Source: Durusdinium trenchii (taxonomy: Eukaryota; Sar; Dinophyceae; Suessiales; Symbiodiniaceae). Taken from it: a stretch of 64,000 bases of DNA. The first letter of the stretch is position 1. Each line of letters begins with the position of its first letter. Under the pieces are notes generated by a model that worked only from the letters and a program-made list of their open reading frames with translations, searched no databases and was not told the origin of the DNA. Below, in pieces: positions 35,901 through 50,600 of this stretch. Location: NCBI GenBank assembly GCA_963970005.1, contig CAXAMN010003780.1, positions 1,446,622-1,510,621 on the forward strand. The letters are read 5' to 3'. The translations under genes were made by a program, and so were the position numbers.

Positions 35901-38900
35901 GCCTGCAGGGGATCCACTGCCAAGCTGGTGAGGAAGAACTCGGTCTTGGAACCATTTCGAGGGGGGCACAACTCATCACGCACTGGTGCAATAGTTGACC
36001 ACATGGCTGAATAGTACATCACCCCTCCCTCCAGTCCTAATAGAAATAAGAAGACCACGCACACCCGGTCCGACCGTCTGGACACGCGCCGTCTGGACCA
36101 CGCGCCGTCTGGACCACGCGCCGTCGGGACAGAGAGAACCGGCCCAAGACTCGACACTGGGGACGGTCCAACCGATGGTCGGAGAGCGATCCACGGATTC
36201 ACCCTCCGACCATCGGTACGGTGATGTGTTCGACGCTTCGATGTAGGTCGCCGGGAGGCTCCCAGGAGGCTCACCTGATCGTAGCCGTAGCTCTGAGAGG
36301 CGAAGGTGGGAAGAAGCCATTCGAGGCCCTTGGACTCAACTCACGCACCCGTTGGGCGTGCGGGGGGGTGGGGACCGTCGTGCCTCAGGAGGAGCCCGCG
36401 GCCCACGATCCGCCCGTGGAGCCCGGGGGAGCCGGCGACTCCGCGCCCATCCCCGCGCCCGCGGAGTCGGAGCGAGCGGTGGGGGATCCACACTTCGACC
36501 TGGAGGTGATCTGGGGCCACCGGGACAGTTCGTCGTTTGCTTCTTTTTTTTTCCAGAAGACGTGCTGCTGTTGGGTGGAACCGGGGATTGTTTGGGACTG
36601 GCCTGGCCCACTGCGATTTCGGGGAAAGGAACCTTCAAAGGCTTGACTTGTGCATGATGAGCCGAAAGAGTCCGATGATGTCCGATGTATTGACTCTCGG
36701 AATGATTCAAACTTCTCAGTTGGACATCATAGGACCATTTCCCTTTTGGTCTTCTGGATTTCCTAGGACCTGCCATTCTGCAGGAATGGAGTTGGTTTTC
36801 GAGAGCCATTTTCCGAGTCTCTGCATGATCCAACCATGGGTCAAAGATGTGTATGTTCAGTCCTGGCTACTGCAATATGTTTCAATTGAGTTGAAAACGA
36901 ACTAAGCAGGTGCCGATTCAAGTTGTCTCGGCCCCTTCAGACGGCGGTCGAGCCGATGAGCCCCTTCGAGACGCTCGCGGGTCTGAGTCTAGTCGCTTAC
37001 TGCGGCTGTTCTTTGTGGGAAACTTGTGCACCTCTGAAGGTATTAGCAGCATTAGCAATTACTGTGCTCTACTTCTCTACAGAGTGTGCTCATACCTTTC
37101 AGAGGTACTAGGTACTACATATAGCCCTTCTCTACAGACTCAAGTAGGTACTTTTCGGGCCGCGCGCAGTCCATGGGGCCGCGCGGAACACCGCGTGTTC
37201 GGGAGGCTGCGGGGCCACCGTCCAGAGAACCGCACTTTGGCACTGAGTTCTGGAAAGCTTCCGACGCCGAGGCCCCGCGACCGGTGGAAGCTTCGTAGAG
37301 TGGACTGAAGAGCCAGGTGTATAGGTCTATAGGTCCCTGGTCCCGGGGGGGATGAGGAGCCAGCACCTTTCGGAAAGACCACACAATTCCTTTGGATCAC
37401 TACGATTCGACTGGCGTCATGTGATCGGGAGCGGAGGCCATATTCAGCCGATGAAAACTGGGTAGACAAGACCGTGGGAGCGAGGGTAGACGAAGACTGA
37501 GGACACACAGAATCCAAAAGAAAGCCATCCACCAGATCCAGCTACGCCATCCCATCCCCTCCCATTCTTGTGGTGGCTGGGCTGTAATGAGCTTGACGAG
37601 CAAGGCTGATCAGGGGGGTGAACGCCCAGACTGGGCAGCCAGCTTTCAGGGTGGCCGGGGAATGTGAGCTTCTTTCAGCTTGCGCAGAAAAGAGACGTTT
37701 TGATGATGCTGCCCCATCCTGGAGCTCTGTGTGAGCTTCCGTTTCGCGAGGTCCAAAGACTAGTGGCCTGTTGTCAACAAGTTGAGCTCGGAGCGGGACT
37801 GGCAGCGCCTCAGATCGAACAGCGGCAAAACGGAGTGGGCCCGTTGTGGGCATGAATTTCTTGAAAGCCGAACGATGAAAGCAGCTGTTGGGGTAGCAAA
37901 CACCTGCAAGCGGTGGAATCCTGCCGTTCTAGAAGAGTTCGTGAGCTGATCCTCCCTTCGACTTCATCCTTCAAAAAATCGAGCCTGATCCACATTGAGG
38001 CAGAAGCGGTGAGGTATCTGCGCCTGCCTGTACCTTGGGCCATTTCAGATCCTGAAATTCTGGAGCTCGAACCCCCCCAAACCCGGGTGAAGCTCTTCGG
38101 TGCTGGTTGACCCAAGAGATGATGGCGTGTTTGGATAGCTCACCATGAGCCTCAGTGGCATGCTTTCCCGGACATGAACCAAGACAAGGTCTAAAGTCTA
38201 GAGTCCAGATAGACAAGTATAGAAAAGTAACATACACATCGCGAAACACCGCGAAACACATCCAGATAGAACCAGAAAACGAACAAACAAGAAGCCCAAC
38301 CCCCCTATGTGTCTCCGCGAAACCCGTCTCCGCGGGCGTCTCCGAGAGTCGTATGGTTTGGTGGAGTGCGGTTGGCAGAGACTGAAATGGACTGTGAAGT
38401 TTGTGCCGTTTGTTTTCGGTCTACGGCAGGGTCATAGCAGTGCTTTGACCTCGGTTTTCGATGGTTTTCTGAGCCGAGCCAGTCATCTGAACCGGGATTG
38501 CCGCAAAGGACCCTCAAAACCGACCAACGTGGCACTTGGACCCCGCACATCTGTAACGGACTGACTCTTCCTCCGACTGGTTGCGATGCCGGGGCCGCGA
38601 GTTGAGGTCTCAAAAGTGACCCATAGACTTACAGCCATGCTTTGCGGCACCACTGAGCCACTCCTACACTTGTTGTAGCACTGGGCCGTCTTTTGGGCCG
38701 GCCGCATCCAGTCCCACACGTGGCCGAGCGACCCTCAGGACCGGAATCCCTTCTTCGCCACGGACTTCGAGCTGCGGACGGCGCCGCAGAATTCCTCGTT
38801 CTCGTGCTTGGAGGAATGGCTGTCCGCTGGTGGTCAAGGCGAGTTACCCGAGTTGGCTTCAAGGTCAATCAGATGTATAGCTTCTCTAGTAATGCCTCCC

Positions 38901-41900
38901 AGGTCAAAGTCATCTTGGTTGTGTTGAGTTCGTTTGCACGATGTTCTTCCTACTTGAGATCCGAACCCATGAGGCCAGACCTTTTGTGCAGTGCTGTGAG
39001 TGGTGATGCATGTCTTACCCACCATCCACGCACTTCTTTTGCACCTAGACAGAGGCCCACCGTATTCCACGTGGTGGCACCTCCGTGTGGCCCCAGGTAC
39101 AAGCGCTTCCGCCTTGCAACGCCTTCGTGCAGCGCTTTCCACGTGCGCGCTCTCGAGCCTGGCGGCGGGCCCTCCGCGCGCGCCGCCGGCGAGGCCGCAG
39201 CGGGTCTCTCCCGGACATTGGGCGTGGCACCTGCAGGACACGGCAGCTGGGACTCCTTCAGGACGGTCCGGGTGGTCCGGTGGTGATTCACAGAAGGCTT
39301 GTGGGGTGGTGGATGTGGGCCCAGCAGTTGGGCCCAGCAGTTGTCCTCCTGGACATGGTTTCGGAATGTTTCGGATATGCCTCAAGGTGCAACGTTGGTT
39401 CTTCTAATGTGAGGCATGACCTTCAGGTTCCCGGGTATTTGTGTCTTAAGTCAATGGGGTGCGGCGAAATCGGCGGAGAATCCTGCGTTGTTATTGCTGG
39501 ATTTTGACTAACTTGTTTCAATCAAGTGGCGGAGCTTCTTCTCTTCTGCACAAATCCGTGATTTGTTGTTGTCAGCCTTCCAAGGTGCTCTGCACTCCTC
39601 GAAGCGAGCTGTGGCTGAAATTCTCAGTTGCAGAGGGCTTGGCAGAGGCAAAGGAGCAGGCATTGCTGGCCTGGTTTCTTGGCAGATGGACGTTCAACAC
39701 ATCCAGATTATTTTTCAGCAGCAGTTTTGGTCCAATTATTATGGCAGACGACTGCTACAGGATTCTTCTTATTTCTTCTTCTTGCTTGCGGCACGCGTTG
39801 TTAAGTCTTGAACATGGTCCAGCGGCAAAGTCAAATGAGTCCCTAGCATGGGTAATGCAACATGACACGCGATGCGCGTCCTCACAAGTCGTTTCGACCG
39901 CACAGGTCGTCGACCAGTTCGATCATGTCGGGTTTGTCAATTTGGATGGGTTTTCAAGAACCGCCCATCTACGGACCCACAAACAAACCGGAAAAATGGG
40001 ACACCCGGAATCACCTCTCAAGGGGTTTGATTGGACACCCCAAACCGGTAGGGAGGCCCTCAGTTAGGGAGGTCATTTCCTATGGTTTCGTGCTTTCAAT
40101 CTGGGCTCCAACGCTTTCTGGCGCCATCCGAGTGGCCGGCGGCTCTCTCTCTCTCTCTCTCTCCGTCCGAGGCTGGTCCGTGTGTTGAGCGACGTGCTGA
40201 ACGAGACGGTCTACCTGGCCGAGCAGGCCACCGTGGGAGCGGACGCGACGAACTGAGGGAGCGAATGCGCGGGAGGATGAAGAAGCTCTTTTTTTCCACG
40301 GGACTTGACCGACACACACACACACAATCACACACAGAGGTACTGAATATGAATAAGGATAAGGAAAAAGGATCATTAAGGATCCTGATTCCACCAATAT
40401 CTATAACTGCGAATATCATCGAATATCTACGATATCAACGAATTACAGGCTAGTGCATCGAGTATATGATCACAGGTGACCTGCAAGTTAGGTCCAAAAC
40501 CCGGGGCTGGACCGAGTGGATTGACACCTGGCGGGTGGAAGCTCGCTTTGTCTCACCCAAAGATCCGAAGCTAAGATAGGTCCACTTGCCACTGGCTACG
40601 AAAAACCTCAAGGTTCAAGATTTCCTTCTGACCATTCAGTGAGTCAGCGTCAGCTGCGGACTGCTATTGTTTGGGTGTCAATGACCTTTGTTCCACCTTA
40701 AAGGCCGGTCCAAGGTCCTTTGTATCCTTTACCATCGATACGTCCACGACGGGAAGAACACCTCGACGAGGGCAGCTCCAGCGGCAGCTCCAGGGACTTC
40801 TCCGAACCGCGGGGTGCAGCTGTTTCCAGCCAGGCATCCCTGGAGCTCCGCGTGCAGGAAGAGCCCTATGGCCTCGATCTGCGCGCCGGAGGCCGGGTCT
40901 TTCGGTGGGTCGGGCGCCACGTGGAGCAGCGTGCTTTTGCATCGTCGCTCCGAACTGAAGTGGGCTGCAGTCACCATTTTGAGGAGGTCCACTTGAAAAC
41001 CTCAAAATTGCTGGTGCTTTTGGCTGGTCAGTGAAAGGTGCGAAAACCTTCGGGTCGGTGCAGGCTTCCACCAGAAGTTGCCCCAGCTGCTCACCGAGGG
41101 CTGTAAAGCTCTGAGGAGTGCGGGAGATCCACACTCGCGCGAGTGGTGGCAAGGCAAGTGACATGGAGACCGGCGGCAGCAACCTGTGGTGCGGTTGGTT
41201 TTTAAAAAGAAGTTGGTTGAGGTGTACAAGGACACGGTAAAACATGCAATTTGAAGCATTTCTTTTACGGACCGTGAACACTGAGCATCCATGTTCTGTC
41301 AGTGTTTTTGTTGCATTTGGGAAAAAAGGAAGACCCCTCCAACCGATGGACCATTCTGAGAGGTTACAGCACTTGTACACCCTTTGTGGTATGTCAGCGT
41401 TGTGTCAGTTGATATACCCTCAGTCTTCCCCCAACGTTGCGGGCCAGTGAGTCTTCGCAGGCTTGTGGAGCCAAGACTTCTGCAAAAGACAGATCTTCAT
41501 AGGAGACATGTTGGATGGGGTGCACGCACGCAGTAGTTGACTTGCTAATGTGATGACACAACCCAAAAGCCAGGGGCGCACCGAAGTTGATGTTTGCCCA
41601 AGAACCTCTTGAAGTGAATTCTGATTTGGTGATTCCCAGAGAGGTTGCTGTACAATTTGGCAGAAGGGGCTCCCTCATATGATAGACTTGCTTTTTGTTT
41701 GTTGATATTTTTTAATGATCTGCACCTCGCAGGGGTACTCGGGCTCCGCAGGCGAAAGCTTCGTGCGGCGCTGCTGGAATCAACGAGATGACTTGCTGCG
41801 CCACTGGAGGCCGGAGTGAAAAGCAAGTTGACGGATTGAGAGGACTTCATCATTCGGCATGGAAGAGCAATCCTACAATCCCAAAGCCAATGGTCAATCC

Positions 41901-44614
41901 AGTGGCTCCAGAAGCGTCCCTGTTGTATAGGGAGAAATAGACCTCCCAAACTTGTAATCTTTTGGGGCTCGAATGCCCAGATCTCCAGGAACGAGTACCT
42001 GAAGCCGGAAGACCACTGTGCCGACCTCCGTCGAGCCCTGGCTCCTTGGTGGCAGTCAAAGAGGTTTTGAGACGGACTACGGACTATATACAAAACTATA
42101 CAAATAACATATATACTGTACATATTCTTTTGTGGTTCAACATCCGATGAAGATACGGAACATGGATGTGGTGGAAGGAAGCGCAACCAACTTTGTGTGC
42201 CATTGCCTGCAAGAGTCGATCATCACTCTTTTTGAGAAAGGCCTTTACTAACCAGCATCATCCACTGTTACAGAATGGGATAAAAACCCAGGAAACGCAT
42301 TGGAAATCCAAGAGAAACCATACATAACGTTTTAGGAAGTGGCTTGTAGAATGTTCTTCAATATTCTTCAATGCTTTCAGAGCACAAGAACCAAATGAGG
42401 AATCATGAAGGGCCCCAGTGGCGATCCTTTTCGCGACCTTTCTGGTGGGGTCTTTTGTTAACATTGACTCTACACCCGCGTTGGATAGGGGGGTGCCAAA
42501 GAAACTTCCTTTGATCCAGGAGGGCAAGAGATTTGAATGGTTTGAACATGACTCCCTAATCCAGCCGGAAATAGTCCACTTTCTCTCTTCCTAAGGTTTC
42601 TTCAGGGTTCACGAAAGCCAACACATGAGGCGTGACCTCCAAAAAGCACACAGAAGATATACACATACTCTGTTTTTTTTGCATGTGAAACACACACACA
42701 CACACACATGTCGAAGTCTTTGTGATGGGCAGTGTTGCCTACAGCGGCCTACAGGTGATGCCAGAGAAGCTGTTGAGCACGGCGAAAGCGGCTGCTCTGC
42801 AAGCCGCTGGTCCCAAGCGCTGCCCATGGGAGATCACCAACTCCCGGGGAAGTTGGTGGCTTCACACAGTTCCAGGGCATGGCTGTTTTCCAATTACCAG
42901 GGAGGGTCCATGTTCTCATGTTCATGTTTACCATCCACCGAAACTCCCAGCTTGAGACTCGATGGCTTTTTGTGAAAAATACCCAACCACAAGCAAGCAC
43001 GAATCATGATCTAGAATTTCTGCGATGACATGGCTATGGCGGCTACGGCTACGGCCACAGAGGGATACGCGTACCACGTATATATCCCTGATTTGACTAC
43101 TATTGACTGCTAAGCAACACAACACAGCAGGGCGATTCTTGAACTTAGTTTTCCGAGCAAATTTTGGACCCATAGGGTTTAATCTTTCACAAGTCAGAAT
43201 CTGAATAGAGCCACGAGTTTTGAGCGCAGAAGCTTCTGCCTCGGTCTCACCTTTTCTTTTTAAATCTCCTCGACTGAAGAGATCAGACCCCAGGACTTGG
43301 GCCTCGAGGAGTTGCAACGCTTTGCGGAGGCGGCAGCCAACTGTTTTTTTTGACCCATTGATTGGGGGGAGGCACCCGATCCATTAGGATCCCTTATGGA
43401 GACTAACGCATCCATGTCCAAGATGAGAGCCTGTTGTCAAGATCGAATGAAGAGCAAATTCGATTCATAGCCCTATGTGGAGAGGTATCTGGGCAAGTAT
43501 TACCTGAGGACGCCAGATGAGACATCAGGATGACATTTGTAAGGGATTTCATTGAACACCAGGACTTGGCTTCCGGATGTCACCTGCAACATCATAGATT
43601 GAACTGGAAGGTTATTGTTTGTATCAATCTAATCAGGCTACCCATTGAAACAGACCGATCCTGGCTTGATGGCTTGGCCCCGTTGAGCGAGCACAACAGA
43701 ACTGAGACCTTAGACCCTCAGCTTCCACCTGAGTCGATCCGGCCGTGGGCGGTGCTCGGCCGGGCGGTCCGAGGCGTTCATCCCTCAGCTGCAGCTGGAA
43801 GTTCTCTATCAAGGCCCATCCCCGCGGTGCTGGGCACGGTCGACCGGGTGTCCGGATTGGAGGTGGAAGGAAGGTGGAAGGAGTTCCTCCCAGATGGTGT
43901 GAGAAATCACGTGGGTGTCTCAGCACCTTCCGACACCTTCCAGGAAGTTCTAGGATGCCCATTCCTGCTTGATTCTCGCAGATGTCTCGGACCTTTTCAA
44001 TCAGAAAACCTGAGCCACTCCACCTGTTTCGCCTCGTTGCCACCGAGCCGAACGACACTGACCCGTCCCCCGTCGACCACGTCGGGAGGCAACGTCACGC
44101 GGGAGGAGGCGCTGACGCTGGTGGACGAGCTTTCGGTGTCTCGACGGCGGGGGGGGGCGAGCGAAGTGGACCCGAGAATCCCGGAGATCTTGAAACCTAC
44201 TAGCGATGGCCTCCAAGCTAAGAGCGTCGCTCCTAGGAGCGATGCCCTTTGTCACTATAGTAGCTTCTTGTTCCTATAGTAGTAAGGCCAGGAGCGCCCC
44301 TAGTAGCGTCCTTGCTCCTTCCAACCTACTAGCGACAAGTCGGGTTGGGACGTCGATTGGAGGAGTTTTTCAGGTGTCCATGGAACTTGATGGGAGTGTG
44401 TGGGCTTGTACACTTAAGAATATACACAGATGTCATGGCTGACCAGTGGTTTGTGGAATTTCCCCATGGAGACCGGTGCCCACCGAGGATTTGATGGGCA
44501 CTGGGCCCACAGATGAGGGCCCACATGCCCTCCATCCACCGACACGCGTCCTGGAGGCCGGGATCCTGAAGCTGGGAAGAGGAAGTGCTGAAGTGACACT
44601 TGCTTTGGTGTCCC

Positions 44615-44660
<46 letters not shown>

Positions 44661-47600
44661 CGGAATGCTGAAGGTTGATGTTTGTTTTCAACTATCAACA
44701 AACCTGCCAACATTGGCAGTTTCATTGAAGTAAGTCGGTGACTCGGGGATTGGAGAAACACATCTTCATCAGGTCGGGTTTGATCGATATGTTGTCACCA
44801 TTCAAGGCCAATTCCAGAACAAGTCAATGGTGGCATCCTCTTAAACCTTCCAGGCCAAGGTTTAGTGGCCAGCAGCCTTCTTTTTCAACAGCCCGATTTG
44901 GCAAGCTTCTACTTGGTTGGGGAGGAGTGTTTGCAGTGTCTCCTTTGCAAACTATCGAGGCAACTTACAAGAAGGTTTAGGACTCCTTGTATTCTTGATT
45001 CATGTGGGGTGACATGCTGCTTCCGGGAACATATTTCCCATCGCCAAAGACTTTTGTAGTTAGAGCTCCAACTTCCAGGTGGCGGAAACGACATGCCGGA
45101 GTATTAGCCATGAACTATTCGACTCCCCAATACTAGTAGGATGCACCCACAAGTGGTCGAGCTGCACTGCACAGTTTGTGTCAGTTTGTGATCTTTCTCT
45201 GGTTCCCGTTGCCCTTTGAACCAAACCGCCCACCAAGGCAGACCACAATCCAACATATCCAACACAAAAAGACACGCCTTGAATGACAAAGAAGTTGCAG
45301 TGGCTCCACCAGTTTGCAGGATATAATCGATTCTCCCCGTTTCTGGCAATGACAATGCAGGTTCCTCTGGAAGGATCGCCGATCGTTCTTGGCCTCAGTG
45401 GCGGAAGACTTTCAGGGTGCACATGGCACAGGCTGACGGAAATTTCAAGGGTGTTCAAGGATGTAATTACGAAAGCCAGCCTTCGTAGAAGGCGCTAGCG
45501 GAGTTGTGTCTGGCGAACGAAGTGAGTAGTTAGGGGGTCTGGGGGGGTGGCCCGAGAAAGGTATACGTCAACTCGGCACATGCTGGGGGAGGAGAGTGCT
45601 TCGAGGGAAGGTTTTTTGAGGTTGTGTTGGAGGTGATTTTTGAAGGGTGGTGATGCAAGAAATGCCAAATGCATCATTTGCATCATCTGAATGGAAAGGT
45701 GTAGTTGGCACCTTGCAAGGTATAGAGACCTAGGGTAGCCATAGTGCAGCTACCAGGTATAGTACTTCAAGTTGCCTTTCCGTCAACCGCTTGAGAACCT
45801 CTACACACGCACAGCAATCCACAGCTTTGAAGTCTCATTCGTGCTTTGAACTTGTATAGGTGTGTAAGAGGTAGCTACAAGTAGCTACAGTTCTGTTCCC
45901 GGGTATGGCGCGCATGAGGCTTCAAAGCTGTGGCTTTCAAGCTAAATTCAAGGTGGCCTGAGACCAGGGTTTGCTGCCCTAAAACACTGTTCAGGCCACC
46001 TTGAAAATAAAGGTGTAGTTGGCACCTTGCCAGGTTTGGACACCCAGGGTAGCTATGTAGCTGTGGTTTTCAAGCTAAATTCAAGGTGNNNNNNNNNNCT
46101 AAATTCAAGGTGGCCTGAGACCACGGTTTGCTGCCCTAAAACACTCTGTTCAGGCCATCTTGAAAATAAAGGTGTAGTTGGCACCTTGCTAGGTATAGAG
46201 ACCCAGGGTAGCTATAGTGCAGCTACCAGGTATAGTACTTCAAGTTCCCTTTCCGTCAACCGCTCGATAGCCTCTACACACGCACAGCAATCCACAGCTT
46301 TGAAGTCTCATTCGTGCTTTGAACTTGTGTAGGTGTGTAAGAGGTATAGCAACATAGTATTTATACGGACCCAGGCTAGCTTCAGAAGAGCACTCCGATA
46401 CTTCACTTACAGCGCTCCTTGAAGAGCATGAGTTGCTTGCGCATAGCCACCAGAAACAAAGGATCTTAGTCTTACTGGAAGTGGAATGAAACACCAGGAC
46501 CTTCAGAATGACCTCTTTGGAGTCTCCAAGTGACCTCATTCGGGACTAAGTGACTAAGTGACCTCATTCTGGGATCTCGGACGGTCACTTTGAAGGTCCT
46601 GGTAGACACCAAATGATGTCAATGTGGATAGATTTGGCTACGGCCTAAAACATCGGATTCCATCGAAACCCCCCCCTGTGCAGAGGAAAAATCCGGGCAA
46701 AATGACACCGAACCCCTCAATTGCCAGGAAGCGCAGGTTTTTGTTTTGACATGGTTACCTCTGTGTGGGCAGAACAAGACATGAAGCAGATTTGACACGC
46801 GGCCGCAAGCAGCTGCGCGAGCTCATTTGCTTGCTTCGACGCGCAGTTGTCGAGAAAGGGAAGCGCTGGCTTTCGTTTTGCAGCTTCTCAGGTTCTAGTT
46901 GCTTGTTCTAAAAACAGTTGCTTGTTCTAAAAAACAGCCTTGCGTTGTTTGTTCTAAGAACAGCCAGGCTTGCTTGCTTTTTGCATGCTGATTTTCAGAA
47001 GTCCTTTGTATATCACCGGGTGCAGTCAGTGGTGTATCGATGGCCACACCAAACTGGATCCCGAAACACTGCACTCAAAAGATCTCTCTGCTGCATGGGC
47101 CCAAGAGTATCAGCAGCATGTTTTTCCATTCAGAGAGGTCACGAAAACTTCTTGGTAAACGAGCTTGTATAACTCACCCAGAAGTTGATGGGGAAGTCGA
47201 TGTGCCAAGCCTTGACGCTGAGTTTCTTGGAAGTATCCAATACCTTCAAAACAACGCATTTTGTAATCATTACCGCAAGCACTCATAAGCAATCTCTGGC
47301 TCTTGACCATGCTGCTTTCAAACTACTGACCAGCAAAAACATGTGTATATATATATTGCCCATACTGCCGACATTTGCCTCAAACACTCCTTGTACGCCT
47401 GGTCCTAGAAACGGCTCCATGACTTGGCTTTGCGGATCGAGTGATTTATATTCTTCCGAACTAAGTGAATCCCCTTCTGGGGATTATTTTTGCAAATCGA
47501 TGATGACCAAGGTCTGGTTCCAGGATAGCCCAGACGCGAAGGATCGCAACGTTGCAATGGAGATGTGCGCCGGGGCATAACTTGAGATCTTGGGTGGGTT

Positions 47601-50600
47601 TCTCCGGATTTCCACCCCTTGCTGGGTTGTGATTTGGAATACTGGATGGTGTTACACCGTTGATGAATCACCTCCCCTCTAGTCTCTCCATTGTCCAGGT
47701 CACTTGCTTCCTGTTCCCCAGCTAAGAACATGGACTGGCCTGGGACAGAGCGTCAGACAAACCTGCACAGCGCATGTTTTGATGCACGTGGGTCATGTTT
47801 CTGTTGCTGCTTGGGTTGTTGTCATGTCAAACATTGTAACATGGAAGTGCTTTTCGTGCTTCTGGCGGGTGTACACTTGACTTGTCGATGCTTGACTGTT
47901 CGAGCAAAACGAATCAGAGACATCTTCACCATCAGTCTTTGCTGTAGACTCTTAAGTAAGAAACCATCAACTCCACTGGGAAGGCACTGGCACGGCCCAA
48001 GACGCCTGGAGATCGCTGGCAGGTACTGGCAACTGGGCCGTTCCGACGGCGCGGAGGCACGGGAGACGGCCAAGGCCGGAGGTTCGAGGTGGTCGATGTG
48101 TCTTACACGGGGTCGAGTACAAGGTACTTACTCAACCACTCTGCTCATGTTGAGACTCACTTAGATTCATAGGTTGGAGCCGGTGACTCTTTTTCGCTTC
48201 TTGGTTTTGATGTTCACCAGAGGGCTTGGTGCAGTGTTTGATGCGACTGTTCCATTGTTTTTCTGGAAGCAAAGAGAATCGAAGCCTCACCAACAAGCCA
48301 GTGAGGTTTTGAGAAGTGCTGTTTTGCACGGGCTGCACGGGGAACAACGAATCTGTAGCTTCTGTCGTCTTCACGAACAGAAGCTGAGCGGCCGTGCGTC
48401 GTTGGGCTCGGGTCGGCAGTGGCCGCCAAGCACCAAGGAAGGCGCAAGACGGCGCAAGGAAGGAGGGCACCTGCTGGTGAGTCCTCTGCCATTTGTTTAC
48501 ATGCTCTATCCTACTCCGACTCCCCCCAAAGTTCAGAAAACTCGACCCTTGCCCGCTCATGGTGTGTGCAAATGCTTATTTTCACAAGATATCGTAACCA
48601 AGTTGCTTGGTCCGAAAGGCGATGTGTACATCCAGTTCGTTCTGATGTAACGTTTCACTGGGACAGTACGCATGGGAGGAAGCGGAGGAACATCAGCACA
48701 ACCGCCGATTCTGCCGAAGCTTTCTTTGTTCATGGTGATTCCCCCTACTTGAAAGCCAAGAGCTTTTCTGCTCGTAGCTGATGGTTTGCCAGGGTGATCA
48801 TCATGATCTTCATCAAAAAGCCGCTTTGCTCGCTGCTTTTCGGACGCGTCCGACTGAATTTTTGCATGCCGTCTCACGAATTCGTGAGAGGTGGAGCTTT
48901 TGCAAGACGTCCTGGCTGAGCCTTTTTTTGACCAGCTCCGTACCAAGCAGCAAGTTGGCTATGTGGCTCCTTGGAGAGCAGGAGGGAACTGGACATGACA
49001 TGACGCATGAGTTGCCAAACTGCTTGTGTTGCTTTCGCTTTCGCATGCTTAGTGGAGTTGGTGTTGGCTCTGAAGGTAGTTTGCCGACCAGTCTTTTGCA
49101 TGAGTGTCAACGATATGCAAGCTATGCAATGCAAAAATACTAGCACAGCAAGCACCGCTTCAAACAGCTGGGATAATTCACAGCGGGGATTGGTGATCCA
49201 ACCACAAACACTGAGAAAAAACTGTTCCCAGTCATGGAATCCTCACAAATCCTTTTCACTAAGTCAATGAATCAATGGCCCGGGCCCGAACTCAGAAAAC
49301 TAAAGTGATCGTTTTGATGAGTGTGTCTTAAGCTGTGGGTGTCAAGCTATGGCAGCTATGGGTGTCAAGCCATGGATGTTTATTAATATAGATGGCAGAA
49401 ACCGACAGAAGAGTGGGGTTATAGACAGCTGCTTGGCTGCTCGCGCACGTTTGAGGCCAGTTGCGGTGCCCGCTGGACGCACCGTGTGCAAGGCTTTTCT
49501 GTGTGGCTTGTGTGTGGAGGCTTGGTTCAGTTTGGCGGCTTCAGAAGTTCTCGTCAAACACCACAGGTGAGTGCTAGAGTGGAATGGCCCCGCACACCAA
49601 TTTCCGGAACAAGTCTATTTGCGCACGCATCGCATCGAACGAGGTCCGAGGGCGACGCGCCTGGAGCTGTGCGCAGCTGAGGTCCTCGAAGTTTGGCCCT
49701 GTGGAGATTTGCCAAAAGGTCGAGAGCTTCTTGGAAAGCTTTCAACAGACCTTGCAGGAGCGGAGCGGAGCGGGAGCCGGACTCGTCTGGAAGGCTGGGT
49801 TTCAGATTTCATCAAATGCCTCAGGTAGGAGCTGGGCATTGAACAGCTCAACTGCTGCATGGGTATGAGTATGAGCTTTTCAACACTGTGGTTTTGACAC
49901 ACGCAGAGATTTCTTTGCGGGCCGCTACAAGGGAACATAGAAGAGGTTTCACCCAGTGGTTGCATTGGTTGGCTAATTTTGAGGCATTTCCGCAGTAGGC
50001 CTCACAATTTTTTTTGCAACATAGCGGCTTTTTAGAATTTTGTGTTTGAACCATTTTAAGGACTTAATACTGGAAAAAGCATGCGTATCATTTTGATGAG
50101 GTCAAGGAATCAAGGAAGCTCTCCCCCACCCAGTGACATTGCTGAAGTCTGCCGTGGTCCCATCGCTCAACCAGAAATGGTGCCGACCAGAAATGGTGTC
50201 AACGTCTCTGTGGATACGGTACCCCCAGATGCCAAGGAGTGAAGGGAAGCCATGACCAAGCCAATTTTAATCACTTTTCCATTGCAAAGCTCCCAGTTGT
50301 TTCTGGGTAGATTGATGCGTCGCAGGAGATGAGTGAAGAGGACAGAGCGATGATTCAGCGTTCAAAGTCCGGGCTGGTGTATGTTTGGCCTGTCACCAAA
50401 GACATTTCTTAGCCTGGTATGAAATCCCTGAAGAAATGGATGGCAGAAAGAGGTCAAACAAGGACTGGGAACCAGACACACGCACATACAAGCACCGACA
50501 TGTATGAGAACATACCCTACCAGGATCCACAGCCGGAAGAGAATCCTGACATGTCCCAACTCCTGGTTTTGTCTTGCAGCCCACCTGGCGGCCGGGAGGC

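Larger units (their letters stand above)
44337..47511. other. long M16 intron stretch
   Basis: No exon I can support. The M16 linker and the start of the last domain should be encoded here. It contains the TA/T tract (44615-44660), the hairpin-bearing tandem duplication (45697-46352) and a 10-N gap. Confidence 0.45.

Noticed and set aside
35995..36320. Open frames on both strands around 36.1 kb
   Set aside because: Part of the stretch is a 16-base tandem repeat (CCGTCTGGACCACGCG), and neither strand shows a family motif.
39520..39811. Open frame of about 90 codons (AFQGALHSSKRAVAEIL)
   Set aside because: It lies between two well-supported M16 exons, matches nothing in the family at that position and has no clean splice borders.
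41545..42186. 213-codon minus-strand open frame
   Set aside because: The opposite strand carries two M16 exons that join in frame, so this is a shadow.
49450..49500. VAVPAGRTVCKA, resembling the LPxGxxxCKV strand of nardilysin
   Set aside because: That strand belongs before the LRTK block, which is at 48891. Another frame of the same bases (HRVQGFSVWLV) fits the correct position.
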